DNA from: Enterovibrio sp. JCM 19048
Lineage (GTDB): Bacteria; Pseudomonadota; Gammaproteobacteria; Enterobacterales; Vibrionaceae
NCBI GenBank assembly: GCA_001310415.1
Contig: BAXE01000011.1
Span: forward strand, 87,628 to 151,627
Direction of reading: 5' to 3'
DNA: 64,000 nucleotides
Positions 22,734-35,346 of the stretch are shown piece by piece. The position numbers were made by a program, and so were the translations under genes. The stretch's first letter is position 1. The number at the start of each line of letters is the position of its first letter. The notes below the pieces were generated by a model. It saw nothing but the letters and a program-made list of their open reading frames with translations, was not told the origin of the DNA and did no database searches.

Positions 22734-25077
22734 TTAGTTCTTCAGACCAAATGGGTTGCGGTAACCCAACGCATTACCACTCGCGGTGCTGTAGCCAAAC
22801 CCTGCATTAGTGCCCAGTCCTAGCAAGCTGAAGGAGAGGCTGATGTTATTGTCATACTTGGCTATATCGTTGATGTTACTGCGCGCCAGCAGGTATTCGT
22901 TGTAGCTGAGGCCTATCACCCAGCAGGCAGAGCGATAAGTAATGCCCAGTTGGTTTTCTAGCATCAGGTCTTGGGTCAGATCATGGAAATACTGACCCTT
23001 ACACTCAGTCGATCTGTTAGCGGGAATCCAGTCACAAAGCCAAGCTGTGAGATGCCGTCTTCGGTGATGAGATCCAAGTTGCTAAAACCGACTGAACTCG
23101 CAATATAGTCTTTGGACACATAGCGATAGCTGGTTTGTGCAACGAATCCACTTCCTCGGTATTCCAACGTGGCGTTTCCAAACTGCAGGTTGCTCATATT
23201 GCTGTCATATTCCAGCGAACCGCGGACGAAGAGTTTGTCATTAACGTTCAGCTCACTTTCAATCGCCCAAGCAGAGTAGTTGAGTGCAGTGTCCTGCTCT
23301 CTGTCAAAACGGTCTAGATAGTAAATCTGGCCAAAGGCCAAGTTAAAACGCTCTTTATATCCATTGTCGAAAAATCGTGTCGCAGCACCCACAGTAAACT
23401 GGTTGGCCGGATTGATATAATCCACACTGCTGAACTGGTTGGCACGGAAAAGGCCGTAGTAGTCTGTTTGAAGACGTGCGGTGTCGTAACCACCACCGGC
23501 ATAATCAACAGGGTTATAAATACCGGATTGGTCGACATCTTTAATGTAAAGATACTGAACCTGGGGCTCTAGTGTCTGGGTATATGGTGAATCAAAAAAC
23601 GCGCCGTCGCGTTCAAGGGTCACCATGGCATGTAGTTTTGCCATAGGAACGACACGCGAAACAGTTTGTTCAAGCTTTTGACCATCTATACCCGTTACAC
23701 CGTCGATATTGGATTGGTCGTAATAGGTGTAAAAACCTTACCTTCTGCCGATGCACTGAGCCATGGCAGGTTATACGGCACAATGATAGTGGGTTCGATG
23801 TTTAATCGAACTGAATCTGGCTTGTTATCATTGTCAGTCGCAAATTTACTGATTTGTGCCGGCATGTGGAAGTCAAAGCCGTAACCGGTCTGCGGGCGAT
23901 AGTAGGTTGCCGCTAACTGAGGCAGAAGTTTGTAAACTGATGTATTTGGGCTCAGTGGCTGGAAGCTACGCACGGTCAGCGTGGTGTCCCAGTTTGTATC
24001 CCGGTAAGAGACTTGCCCTGTTTGCAGCAGGGTGTTGTCTTCCCGACTGCCAACGCGAGAGTCAGTAAAACGGTTGAAGTAGCTGTAGTCACTGACTTTA
24101 CTGAAGTCGATGTCATATAACCAGTGGTTTTGTATCCCTGAATGTCGCCAGTTAAAACCCCAGCTTTTATTGTATTCAGGGTAAAGATTGTCCTTACCCA
24201 TATACTCAAGCACCATATTCCCTTGGCCATATTGAGTCAGGTACCTTGGTTCTAACGACATAAACAACCCGCGGTTAGACATGTATGTCGGGGTGATCAA
24301 CATGTCAGCCTGTGGGTGGATATTCCAGTAAAACGGGGTTTTCAGCTCCACCCCATCGGTATCATTCCAGGTGATTGACGGGTAGAGAAAACCGGTCAAA
24401 CGGCCTTCTTCCACCGGTACACGCAGGTAGGCAGATAAAGAATTGGGGTGTCCAACACTTCAAAGCGCGCGTGATACAAATCGGCAAAAATGTCGTCATC
24501 TTGCTTTTCTATTTTACCGGCACTGAAACGCCAGGAATCATCATTGTCTGGACAGGTGGTATAGGTGCCATCGTCCATTTCATAAAACGTCGTGCCGTTT
24601 TGAAGACGCGCTTGGCTTCACCTCGTCCCGGCACACACATCATCTTGTAGTGTGCATCCTGAAGCGTGGTGTCTTCGTTGTCGAGGTTGGTTTCCAGCGT
24701 TTTCCCTGTGACCGCAATTTCACCATCGTGGTAATAAACATCACCTTTTGCAGTGACGATGTTTTCCGGCTGGCGCAGGGTTGCTGTATTGGCTTTGAGG
24801 GTACGGTTGCCTTGTTTTACAACCACATCACCCTGATATATCGCCTTTTCGTTGGCGATCGCCTCGGCACGATCTGACGTGATCGTGATCGGCGCATTCA
24901 GATCATTGTCACCACTGTTGCGCTGAAGGCAACGGTATTCCGGTGCTAGACAGGTCTGTGTTGGAATGGTCAACGGCTCTGCGCTGTCCTGAGTGACTTT
25001 GCTCTCTTCCGCCATGGCTTGACCATAAAGCGCGAGCCAAATCATCGTGGATAAAAACTACGGGCAGTCAGTGACAT
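22734..25077 (-). CDS. lptD: LPS-assembly outer-membrane protein LptD (frameshifted)
   Basis: Essential barrel that, with LptE, inserts LPS into the outer leaflet. After repair it has 782 residues: a signal sequence ending at AMA, the OstA-like jellyroll (ITITSDRAEAIANEKAIYQGDVVVKQGN, VTAKGDVYYHDGEI), then a long barrel (GFLYPSITWNDTDGVELKTPFYW, MSNRGLFMSLEPRYL). Cysteines that form the LptD disulfides are visible early (QTCLAPEYRC) and late (YRSACW). Five bases are lost, near 25056, 24600, 24431, 23722 and 23000. Five independent breaks in an essential gene argue strongly against genuine pseudogenisation. Confidence 0.94.
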
Positions 25078-25238
25078 TAAAACTCAATCCTGTTGTTGGC
25101 ATACAGCACTGGTATACTCTTGCGCTGCGTCCTGGCAAATTTTTGCTGAAAAATGGGGGTTATGATAATGCAAATCATCCCTCTCAGCACCTGCTTGCTG
25201 GTGGAATCGGGATAAATTAGTCAAATAGAGAATGTCGC

Positions 25239-26064
25239 ATGTCGATTTGGGGAAAGGTGTTGGGGGCATTTTTCGGCTTCCTGCTCGGGAAATGGTTCGG
25301 TTTAGCATTAGGTTTATATTTAGGCCATAAGTTCGATAAAGCACGCCAAAACGCTTCGTTTGGTGGTGGTTTCCGTGGTCAGAACCAGCAGGAAAGGCAA
25401 AAAGCTTACTTTCACGCCACATTTGCAGTGATGGGACACGTTGCCAAAGCGAAAGGGCAGGTCACGCAGAACGAAATCCGGCTGGCAACGGAGCTGATGA
25501 ACCGGATGGGGCTACAGGGCGAAGCCAGACGCCAAGCGCAGGAAGCGTTCCGGGAAGGTAAAGAAGCCTCGTTTCCGCTGGAAGAAACCTTGCAGTCGGT
25601 GCGTAAAAACAGCGGCGGACGCTTTGACCTACTGCAGTTTTTCCTCGAAGTGCAAATTCAGGCAGCTTACGCAGACGGTGAAATGCACCCAGCTGAGCGC
25701 CAGGTTCTGCACACCATAGCCGGTATTTTAGGTTTCTCCCATCAGCAACTTGAGCAGCGTCTGGCCATGCAGGAAGCGGCATTCCGTTTCTACCGTCAGC
25801 AAGGCGGCGCCCACAGTGGTGGTCAGGAATGGCAGCCCGAGTTTGCGGCATCAAGCTTAAAGGGGCTTTTGAAATTCTGGGTGTTGATGAGAATGCCAAT
25901 GCCCAAACGGTGAAGCGTGCTTATCGTAAGGCGATGAACGAACACCACCCGGACAAACTGGCCGCAAAAGCTTACCGCCGGAAATGATGGAAATCGCCAA
26001 GCAAAAGGCGCAGGACATCCAGGCTGCCTACGATTTGATCAAAAAAGAAAAGGGCTTCAAGTAG
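25239..26064 (+). CDS. djlA: Co-chaperone DjlA (frameshifted)
   Basis: Membrane-anchored J-domain protein working with DnaK; in E. coli linked to Rcs signalling. The N-terminal membrane segment [18 protein letters not shown] has the glycine pattern typical of DjlA. A TerB-like domain follows ([20 protein letters not shown]), and the J-domain with EHHPDKL sits at the C-terminus. Repaired length is 275 (E. coli 271). Two losses, near 25873 and 25972, both damage the J-domain reading. It is divergent from lptD. Confidence 0.92.
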
Positions 26065-26072
26065 CCCTTTTT
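26048..26072 (+). terminator. Terminator overlapping the djlA stop codon
   Basis: AAAAGGGCT, a six-base loop, AGCCCTTTTT. The stem uses the last codons of djlA. Confidence 0.75.
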
Positions 26073-26091
26073 CCATCCCATAACCAAAGGC

Positions 26092-27044
26092 TCAAACGAG
26101 ATTTTGTGGGTTACCGGCCACAAAGGCGTTGAGGTTGTCGGTGAGTTGATTGGCTAGTGTTTGCAGGCTGGAATCACTGCCCCAGGCAACGTGTGGGGTC
26201 AGGATTAAGTTCGGCATGCTGCGTGAGCCAGCAATGGATTGGTGACGGTGGCGGGCTCTTGGGTAAATACATCCACGCCCGCTCCGCCAATGTCTCCGCG
26301 TTGCAGCGCTTCCACCAGCGCCTGTTCATCTACCAAGCCACCGCGTCCGGTATTGATCAAAATGGCAGTGGCTTTCATCGCTGCCAGTTCCTCTTTACCA
26401 ATCAGATGGTGTGTGTCTTCATTCAGCGGACAATGCAGTGTCAGGATATCAGCCTGCGCCAGTACCTCCTCAAACGGCAGATAACCTTCACGCAAGGTTG
26501 CAGCCCCTTTGCGTTCAGCGCGGATAACGTTCATGCCGACGGCCTGTGCCAGTGTCGCCACCGACTCTCCCAAACTTCCTGAACCAATAATCCCCAGCGT
26601 AGCTCCGGCGATGTCGCCAATCGGATGGGTGAAGAAGCAAAACTGATTTTTCTCTTCCCATACTCCCAGTTCAATGTCGCGGTGGTACGCGGTCAGGTTA
26701 CGGCGAAGGGCGAAAGCCAGCGCCATCACATGCTCAGGCACGGAGCGGGTGGCATAGCCACGGATGTTACACACGGGGAGATGATTTTCGCGGCACCAGT
26801 TGAGATCGACATTGTTGTAGCCTGTTGCCCCTATTGCAACCAGTTTCAGCTTCGGCAACTGGGCCAGAAGTTCGCCGCTTAATGCTACTTTGTTGGAGAT
26901 GACAATGGTGGCGTCTTTCAGTCTGTCGAGCACAGCTTCAGGCACCGTTTCTGGATAGCTTTCCCAGCTGTGTGGAAAAGACGGCGCTGGGATTTGGATG
27001 TGAGAAGGGATAGTGGCGCTATCCAGAAATACAATCTTTTCCAT
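26092..27044 (-). CDS. D-2-hydroxyacid dehydrogenase (frameshifted)
   Basis: NAD(P)-dependent D-isomer-specific 2-hydroxyacid dehydrogenase, 317 residues after repair. The Rossmann loop GIIGSGSLGE at about 150, and the catalytic triad Arg (NTGRGG), Glu (DVFTQEP) and His (TPHVAWG, after repair), are all present. One base is lost near 26218, four codons before the catalytic His region. It resembles glycerate/hydroxypyruvate reductase-like members, but substrate cannot be fixed from sequence. It lies between djlA and rluA, in the same direction as rluA and rapA. Confidence 0.88.
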
Positions 27045-27086
27045 GGCGGACTTCCTTTTTCCGCCACTGTAAACCTGAACAAAGGC

Positions 27087-27807
27087 TTATTTCAACAGCG
27101 CCGGGTCTGCTTTTATGCCTCGTCGTACCAGCGTATCGCCCGGCGCACCGGAATAAAAGTCGCAAGGTGCAGCAAGGTGCATAGGTGTGTTGGTTGCCGG
27201 GTGCAGGAAGCATAACTCACCGGCATGCAGCTGTAGGCGTGGCGAGTATTTCAGCGCCTGTGGATGGGCGTAAAACTCATCACCGACAATCGGGTGCTCC
27301 AGTGCGAGCATATGAACGCGCAGCTGGTGGGAGCGGCCGGTGATTGGCAGAAGGCGAACCAGAGTGGTCTTTTTCTCGCGTTTGATGACTTCATAGTCAG
27401 TGACGGAAGGCTTGCCGTTTTCAAAGCACACCATCTGTTTCGGACGGTTCGGCCAGTCACAAATTAAAGGCAGGTCAACACGCCCCTCATCCTGCTCCAC
27501 GCTGCCCCATACGCGGGCGTAATACAGCTTGTGGGTGACGCGTTCACGGAATTGGGCTTTGAGGTGACGCTCAGCTCTTTGTGCTTGGCAAACACAATCA
27601 GGCCGGATGTCGACATATCGAGTCGGTGCACCAGCTCAGCGTCAGGATAATCTGCTTGATGCGGGACCAGGCACTGTCGTAATGCGCAGGGTCGCGTCCC
27701 GGGTTGGTCAGCAGACCGCTCGGTTTGTTGATGGCAATGATGTCGTCATCCTGATAGATAACATCCAGCCAGGGTTCCGTTGGCGGGTTATAGATAAAAT
27801 CGCTCAT
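27087..27807 (-). CDS. rluA: Pseudouridine synthase RluA (frameshifted)
   Basis: Makes pseudouridine at 23S rRNA position 746 and tRNA position 32. The catalytic Asp lies in HRLDMSTSGL; PITGRSHQLRVHM, HPIVGDEFYAHP and LPLICDWPNRPKQMVCFE are RluA-specific signatures, the last one separating it from RluC and RluD. Repaired length is 240. Two bases are lost, near 27652 and 27575. It follows rapA as in E. coli, separated by a terminator. Confidence 0.92.
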
Positions 27808-27890
27808 GGCTTTTGCTCGAAAGGAACTGCTCGAAGTTTAGACGGGCGGCAGTGTATCAGAACACATACCAAATAGAAGTCCGGTAACAA

Positions 27891-27916
27891 AAAGGCACCG
27901 CCGAAGCAGTGCCTTT
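27891..27916 (-). terminator. Terminator after rapA
   Basis: AAAGGCAC / GTGCCTTT around a ten-base loop, with a T-run on the minus strand. It lies between rapA and rluA, so rluA may have its own promoter or rely on read-through. Confidence 0.75.
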
Positions 27917-27934
27917 GATAAGGTTCAGAGAGAA

Positions 27935-30850
27935 TTACTGATGGCTGACTACAATCACACGCAGCGCATCCAAGCGCACCTGAGCTTGTTGATGTAACCG
28001 CGAAGCTCGCCCATCTGGGTTTCCATGGCTTCCAGTTCATCGTCACGGATGTTCGGGTTGACCGCTTTCAATGCTTGGAGGCGATCGAGCTCTGAGCGCA
28101 GCTTGGCCGTCATTTCAGCTTCGGCTGCTTCTCTGACTACGGCCAGTTGTTTCTCTGCCAGTGGGTCACCCATTTCAATCAGGCCATGAATTTGGGTTTG
28201 TACTGACGATACCAGTTTGCTCGCCAGGTGACGGTTCACTGGGCTGAGCTGACGGTGGAAGCCTTCGAACTCTACCTGGGCTGCCAGATCGTTGCCTTTG
28301 GCATCCAGCAATACACGGATTGGCGTCGCTGGCAGGAACTGGTGAATACCCGAGCTTTTCGGTGCCTGAGCATCGGCAACGTAAAGCAACTCAAGGAACA
28401 GGGTGCCGACCGGTAGCGCTTTGTTTTTCAGCAAGGATACTGCAGTGGTACCCACATCTTCTGACAGCAGCAGATCGATACCACCTTGGATCATCGGATG
28501 TTCCCAGCTGATAAAGCGCATGTCTTCGCGCGACAGTGCCGTGTCACGGTCAAACGTAATGGTGCAGCCTTCACTTGGCAAACCCGGGTAGCTTGAGACC
28601 AGCATGTGCTCAGACGGGGTCACCACAATCGCATTCTCACCACGGTCATCCTGGTTCAGGCCAACGGTGTCGAACAGACCCAGCGCGAACGTTACCAGGT
28701 TGGTGTCACCGTCCAGTGAGCTGATGGTTTCCGCCAGTGCTTTGGCTTTTTCGCCGCCGTTGGAATGCATTTCCAACAGGCGGTCACGGCCTTTTTCCAG
28801 TGCCGCTTTCAGGCGGTGGTGCATTTCTGCCGAGGTTTCAATCAGGGTTTCCAGCGACGCATCGATGGTGCCAGACGCCAGCAGTTGCAGAAGATCTTCC
28901 TGGACGTGTTCAAATACCGCACGGCCAGTCGGGCAGGTTTCTTCAAACGCATTCAGGCCTTCGTTGTACCAACGTGCCAGCAGCGCCTGAGAGGTGCCTT
29001 CCATGTACGGAACATGGATTTCGATATCGCGCTTCTGGCCAATACGGTCCAGACGGCCGATACGCTGCTCCAGCAGATCCGGGTTCATCGGCAGGTCAAA
29101 CATCACCAGTTGGTTGGCGAACTGGAAGTTGCGGCCTTCGGAGCCGATTTCAGAACAGATCAGCACCTGAGCACCGGCTTCTTCCTGGGCAAAGTAAGCG
29201 GCTGCTTTATCGCGCTCCAGAATGGACATGCTTCATGGAATACGGTGCCGCGGATACCTTCACGCTCGCGCAGTGCCTGTTCCAATGCCAATGCAGTTTG
29301 CGCGCGGGAACAGATCACCAGCACTTTTTCCTGGCGGTTGGATTTGAGCAAATCCAGCAGCCAGTCGATACGTGGGTCAAAGCCCCACCAGCTGGCATTT
29401 TCGCCTTCAAACTGCTGGTAGATATCTTCCGGGTACAGCCACTGCACCGCTTTTTGCTCCAGCTGCGGTTACCGCCGCCCATGATGCTGGCAACGCGCAT
29501 CGCCGTCTGGTACTGGCTTGGCAGTGCCAATGGGTACAGGTTCAGATGACGCTCAGGGAAGCCCTGGATAGCTGCACGGGTGTTACGGAACAGCACGCGG
29601 CCGGTACCGTGACGGTCCATCAGGTTATCAATCAGTTCATTGCGCGCTTCGCGGCGTTGCTCGCTGTCCACGTCACCGGCTTCGATAATACGCAGCAGCG
29701 GCTCTACATCCTGCTCGGAAAGCAGTTCAGTGATGCTGTTTTTCGCTTCATTGCTGAGCTTGTCTTCTGACAGCAGCTGGCTTACCGCATCGGCAACCGG
29801 TGCGTATTGCTTCTCTTCTTCTACAAACGCCTGATAGTCGTAGAAGCGGTCCGGGTCGAGCAGACGCAAGCGGGCAAAGTGGCTTTCGTGGCCAAGTTGC
29901 TCAGGGGTTGCGGTCAGCAGCAGCACGCCAGGGGTGTTTTCGGCAATGCCTTCAATCACTTCGTATTCGCGGCTGGCACGTTCTTCACTCCACTCCAGGT
30001 GGTGCGCTTCGTCGACAACCAGCAGATCCCATTCGCCTTCCGCGGCCTGCTCGGCTCGTTTGCGGCTTTTACGCAGGAAATCCAGGGAACACAGTACCAG
30101 CTGAGCGGTATCAAATGGGTTGTCCGCGTCAGCAAAGGCTTCCACGCAACGCTCTTCGTCGAAAATGGAGAAGTGCAGATTGAAGCGACGAAGCATTTCC
30201 ACCAGCCATTGGTGCTGCAGGGTTTCAGGCACGACAACCAGCACACGTGATGCGCGGCCAGACAGCACCTGTTGGTGAATGATCATCCCCGCTTCGATGG
30301 TTTTACCCAGACCTACTTCGTCAGCCAGCAGTACACGTGGTGCGTGACGGCGGCCTACTTCATGGGCAATGAACAGCTGGTGCGGGATCAGACCGGCACG
30401 CATACCACACAGGCCGCGCATCGGGCTTTTATGTTGTTCGTACTGGTTTTTCAGCGCGCGGTAACGCAGGGCAAAACGGTCCATGCGGTCGATTTGACCG
30501 GCAAACAGTTTGTCCTGTGGACGGTTAAAGCGGATTTGGTGGCTCAACAGCACTTCGCGCAGACGCACGTTTTCTTCACCGGTATCGCTGCGGGTGCCTA
30601 CATAAGTCAGCACGCCCTGTGCTTCTTCTACGTTTTCGACGATCAGGGACCAGCCTTCATGGCTTTCCACGCTGTCACCAAGGTTAAACATTACGCGGGT
30701 GATGGGTGCGTCGTTGCGGGCGTAGAGTCGGTTTTCTTCGCTGGCAGGGAACATCAGGGTGACGGTGCGGGCGTCCAGAGCGACAACCGTGCCCAGACCC
30801 AGATCACTTTCAGTATCGCTGATCCAACGTTGTCCGAGGGCGTAAGACAT
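27935..30850 (-). CDS. rapA: RNA polymerase recycling ATPase RapA (frameshifted)
   Basis: SWI/SNF-type ATPase that frees stalled RNA polymerase. Motifs in order: N-terminal tudor-like domains ([19 protein letters not shown]), Walker [13 protein letters not shown] at about 170, [14 protein letters not shown], then the helicase C part [19 protein letters not shown] and [11 protein letters not shown]. Repaired length is 972 (E. coli 968). Three bases are lost, near 29467, 29231 and 27975; the last restores the ending VIVVSHQ. I start it at 30850 (MSYALGQRW) because that matches the family, although no good SD precedes it; a GTG ten codons earlier is possible. Confidence 0.95.
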
Positions 30851-31193
30851 AGGGGAAAAACCTCTGGTTAATGCTGACACAAATTGGAATATTAAGCCGT
30901 GTGGCGCTTCGCGTGCCGACTAGCGACCTACAGTGTAGGCCATGATGGGCACGGATAAAAAGGGGAGCAATGTTACTTGAAGTTGTGAGAAGGGTCACGG
31001 TCAAAGTGGGAAATTTGGGTCAGGTAACAAATAGGTAACAAAATAATGAAAATGTGGCGTTATCGACGGGTAAAGAATTAATTTTGTCTTACGATTAAGA
31101 ATATACCCCGATGAATGTGCCATTGCGTTCACGGCGGCAGTCATCAGGGATATGTGGGTTTGCCCGCCAGCCTATGCAACCAAGGAGGTGCCT
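30851..31193. promoter_or_regulatory. Divergent rapA/phoH-like intergenic region
   Basis: About 340 bases with no credible gene. It must hold promoters for both flanking genes. The only strong element I see is the SD AAGGAGG at 31182-31188 for the downstream gene. Confidence 0.5.
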
Positions 31194-32566
31194 ATGGGCG
31201 ATGCCGATCGGAAATTCTTTGTGCTGGATACCAACATCCTGCTTCACGAACCTTTCGCCATCTATTCCTTTCAAGAACATGACGTGGTCATCCCTATGAC
31301 CGTCCTCGAAGAACTCGACCGAATCAAAGACAGTAAACGCGATGTTGCCCGCGATGCCCGTGTGGCGATCCGCGCGCTGGAAGATATCTTTAAAGACGCC
31401 ACGCCTGATCAGATTGCAGAAGGCATCGTGGTGGGTAAAGAAGGTGGCTCCGGCACTGTCTCTATCCTTGCTGACTATGAAATCAAGGAGACCGTCCAGG
31501 CATTTTCCGACAAAGCCGGCGATAACCGGATTCTCAACGCCGTGCTTTACCTTCAGCCAAGCGCTCACCCCGTAAGGTGGTGCTGGTCACCAAAGACATC
31601 AACATGCGACTGCGCGCCAAAGGGGCGGGGGTTCGCTATGTTGAAGACTACCGTACTGACCAGTTGATAGACGATGTCAGCCTGCTAACCAAGGGTTTTC
31701 AGGTGTTTGGCGACAGTTTCTGGGACAAGGTGGGACAGGTTGAAACGGAAAACAATGGCCGTACCACGCGCCATACCCTGCCCCGTGAACTGGTGGACAA
31801 CACCTATATGAACCAGTACCTGCTAGATGGCAGCGAGGACTTCGCCGGCCGTGTGGTGGGACTGACGGAAAGCACCATTACTATTAAGGACATCAGCCGG
31901 GAACGCCTGATGCACCGTGAGGCCTGGGGGATCAGACCTAAAAACATCTATCAGGGCATGGCGCTTGATGCGCTGCTCGACCCCAATGTGGACTTGGTGA
32001 TCCTGACCGGCCCGGCGGGGTGTGGTAAAACCATTCTTGCGATGGCCGCAGCGCTTGAGCAGGTGGTGGAGAAGGGCATGTATGACAAAATCATCGTGAC
32101 CCGGAATACGCCGGAAATTGCCGAGTCCATCGGATTCCTACCCGGCTCGGAAGAAGAAAAAATGCTGCCCTGGCTGGGGGCGGTCACTGACACACTGGAA
32201 GCGTTACACAAGAACGACGAGTGTGCCGACGGGTCCATGCGTTACATCATGGATAAAGCCAACATCCAGTTTAAATCGATTAACTTTATGCGCGGACGCT
32301 CCATACAAGATGCGTTTGTCATTCTTGATGAGTGCCAGAATCTCACCGCTTCGCAGCTGAAAACCATCATCACCCGCTGCGGGGAAGGCACCAAGATTGT
32401 CTGTTCCGGTAACCTGGCGCAGATAGACAGTCCTTATCTAACCCCTGTGACATCAGGGCTGACTTATATCGTCGAACGCTTCAAAAACTTTGAAGGCAGT
32501 GCGTGCGTCTACCTCAATGGCGTGGTGCGCAGCCGCCTGGCAGAGTTTGCTGAAGAAAACCTCTGA
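31194..32566 (+). CDS. PIN-PhoH ATPase (PhoH2-like, frameshifted)
   Basis: A fusion of an N-terminal PIN-type RNase domain (FVLDTNILLHEP, VLEELDRIKDS, GDNRILNAV) to a C-terminal PhoH P-loop ATPase (Walker A GPAGCGKTILA, Walker B FVILDECQN, SGNLAQIDSPYL). Repaired length is 457. PhoH2-type proteins of this layout have been described as RNA helicase/RNases; here that is by family only. One base is lost near 31568 (five C to four) at the end of the PIN domain. The ATG at 31194 is chosen over an earlier in-frame start because of the AAGGAGG five bases upstream. Confidence 0.88.
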
Positions 32567-32589
32567 CTTTTACTTATCCCGAATAGAAA

Positions 32590-32614
32590 AAAGGCTGCCA
32601 GAAAGGCAGCCTTT
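32590..32614 (+). terminator. Terminator after phoH-like gene
   Basis: AAAGGCTGCC and GGCAGCCTTT with a short A-rich loop; the T-run is interrupted by one G. It faces the convergent GGDEF gene. Confidence 0.75.
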
Positions 32615-32638
32615 GTTTTGTTCGTTATCCGTTAAACC

Positions 32639-34075
32639 TTATGCCCAGCGGCGCGATTTCAGCGGATCCGGGGCATAGTCGTCATCCATGATACTGCCCT
32701 GTGTTGTTCTTTGCTGGCGCAGGCGGTCGTTGGCAATGCGGAGCAACTCCTCACCGCTTTCAGCATCATACGGGTAGCTGGCAATGCCTGAGGTAAAGGT
32801 GACCGGTACCAGTCGCTGGTCAATATAAAGCGCGCTCAGTTGCAGCGCTTTTTGCAGCTGTCCCAGCTTACGCTGTGCCTGGCTGCTGTCGCTTAGCTCA
32901 AACAAAATGGCAAACTCATCACCGCCAACCCGGGCAAACAACGTCTGGCTTGAAAGTTGGAGTTTCAATTGCGTTGCCAGGTGTTTGAGCGCCATGTCCC
33001 CGACATCTTCACCGAAGTTGTGGTTGATCTCTTTGAGGTGGTCAATGTCCAGCATTGCAACCACATACGGTGCAGGAGAGAAGCGGCGATCGCTCAGAGC
33101 TGCGAAAAACTGGGGACGGGTTTTGGCACCGGTCAAGGGGTCAAGCTGTGTGACACACTCCAGTTTTTCGTTTGAGTCTCGCAGGGCACGAACCGCAGAT
33201 TTCAGCTCCTCAGTGCGGTGTTTTAGCAGGCGGTGGTAGAGAAACAGCCCACCGGTCAGCAACAGCATTGAGATAACAAGGATGATGTACTGTGCGGTTT
33301 TATCCAGCCAGGGTAAGGAGGAGTGCAGGCGGTTTTGCGGCAACCACTTGTTATAAATCGCGTTGATCTCTGCAGGTTTGATGTTATCCAGTCCCTGCTC
33401 GATTTTCGCAATGTCGTTGATTGAAGACTTACTGACGGAAAAATGCAGCGGGAAAGAGTACAGCTTTTGCCTTGGGGTAAACAGGCCGCTGTTGCCCGTT
33501 ACACGCATGTCGTACAGCGCAGTGCTCAAATCATCGATAAAGACATCCACTTCCCCTTCATAGGCAGCGTCATTCAGTGAGCCAAATGTCGGGAAAAGGC
33601 GGATATTTTCTTCCGGAATACGGGACAGCAAAAAGGCGTGTTTGGTGCTCTCTTTCACCGAACCCACGGTGGCGGTACTCAGTGCAGAGATATCGCCGAA
33701 GGGCAGGTCTTTTGCACAAAAAGGAATACATCGTAGCGCCGAAGCGGCAGCTCACGGGAAAACGCCATCGATTTTGCGCGCTCGCCGGTGTAGCCAAGCC
33801 ACCATGGATCACTCCTGGGTTAGTGCGTGCGTATTTGAGCGACTGGCTCCAGGGCTTGAGGTGAAATTCGACGTCGAGGTCGTTTTTTCCGCATAGAGTT
33901 GCCAGAAATCCACCATGATGCCGTCGGGTTGACCGAGACTGTTGATAAATGAGAAGGGTTTCCAGGTGGAAGAACCGGTAATAACGAGCTTTTTGGATTC
34001 AGCAAAAGAGAAGGGAGAAAACAGAAAAAGCAGCGACGTCAGCGAGATAGCTGCGAGCTGGCGAATACCGGGCAT
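32639..34075 (-). CDS. Periplasmic binding domain-GGDEF diguanylate cyclase (frameshifted)
   Basis: Predicted inner-membrane c-di-GMP synthase sensing a small molecule in the periplasm. A signal sequence (LLFLFSPFSFA) is followed by a family 3 solute-binding-like domain (KLVITGSSTWKPFSFIN, PSSINDIAKI-like end), one membrane segment (YIILVISMLLLTGGLFLYH), then GGDEF (DPLTGAKTRPQF, DIDHLKEINHNFGEDVGD, RVGGDEFAILF). Repaired length is 479. No RxxD inhibitory site precedes GGDEF. Three losses, near 33885, 33794 and 33712, bring the frame back to its start, so the two ends share a frame. The ligand is unknown. Confidence 0.85.
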
Positions 34076-34213
34076 AGTCAAACTCTGTCAAAACAACCTG
34101 TCTAGATTCTCTGACGTGGATTATACGCAACCCTTTGCGCGGAGGGAATGAATAATTGAGTTTTCTGTCAATGCTTTGATTTAGGTGAAAGTGGAAAGAA
34201 GATCGCAAAAAGA

Positions 34214-34236
34214 AAAGCCGCCAAGTTGACGGCTTT
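34214..34236 (-). terminator. Terminator after the second GGDEF gene
   Basis: AAAGCCG / CGGCTTT with a nine-base loop, followed on the minus strand by TCTTTTT. Confidence 0.65.
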
Positions 34237-34252
34237 CTTTACTGTATCGCGC

Positions 34253-35253
34253 TCAGAACAGCTCGACGTCGTCTTCCGGAACGAGTGAGGCCAGTTCACC
34301 GCTGGCAATGAGGTCTTCGTAAAACGCCACCTGGTTTCGACCATTTTCTTTGGCTTTGTACAGAGCCTGGTCAGCAAAACCCAGTACGGTGATAGCATTG
34401 AGTTCCTGATCGTTGATGGATGCCGCGCCCATTGAAATGGTCACATCCTTGGCCTGGCCGTAGTCACGGTCGTTGACGCGTTGAATGAAAGTGTTAACGG
34501 TCGCTTCTATGTCCTCACGGGATTGGGGATGCATGATGACCACAAACTCATCGCCGCCGTAACGGAACAGGATATCTTCGTCGCTGAATGTCTGCCTCAT
34601 GATGGCTGTCACCAGCAGGATGACTTCATCACCGAACACATGCCCAGCGCATCGTTGATTTTCTTGAAGTGGTCGATATCGAAGATGCAGACCCAGTGAT
34701 GATGGGTCGGGTCATCCGTAATACTGGCACCCTGGATAAGGAAGCGGTCGAGCAACATGTCGATTTTGCTGGTGAGCACTTTGCGGTTGTAAAGGCCGGT
34801 CAAACCGTCGCGCTCACTGGCCGAGATGATTTTCTGATAGTTCTCGTAAATTTTCGCCAAGCCTTCGATTAACTGAACCTCGTCGCCCTTGAGTTCATCG
34901 GCTTTACAGAAAACCACCGCATGGATTTCATCTTTCTCGCCATAACGGATAGGCACTGCCAGCAAGGACTGGTTCTCCTCCTTACTGTATTCCACCACGT
35001 TTTCACCGGTAACGATGCAGGTACGCAGTACACGCTCAATGGCGTCTTTTTCTTCTTCGTAGAGGAAAATGTCAGAGCATGCGACCACCATAAACTCAGG
35101 GCTTGACTCTGCGTTGTAGTCCAACACCAAAACTTGATTTGCCGGCGTCAATTGAAGCACGGTTGTAATAAGGCTTTCGGAAATGGTATCGGACTCTGTT
35201 TGGGCTGTGATATCTACCACTGAGTCCAGTACATCGATACTGGTAACAGTCAC
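34253..35253 (-). CDS. Cytoplasmic GAF-like/GGDEF diguanylate cyclase (frameshifted)
   Basis: Soluble predicted c-di-GMP synthase, 333 residues after repair. The first 170 residues look like a divergent GAF-type sensor (VLVLDYNAESSPEFMVVA, LLAVPIRYGEKDEIHAVVF). The GGDEF domain has RDGLTGLYNRKVL, FDIDHFKKINDALGHVFGD and RYGGDEFVVIM, so catalysis is expected. The RxxD inhibitory-site position reads SDED, so product inhibition may be absent. One base is lost near 34644 (four G to three), right after KKINDALG. No membrane segment is seen. Confidence 0.86.
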
Positions 35254-35346
35254 AATCGCATCTCTCTTTTGTGTTAAGTGTCTTAAAAATAAGTATAGAT
35301 GCGGTTATTTGATGCGCAATATTTAACCTGTTGGTGGTTATTAACC

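Noticed and set aside
28765..30871. Several long plus-strand frames opposite rapA
   Set aside because: They are shadows of rapA codon bias; rapA itself shows all helicase motifs on the minus strand.
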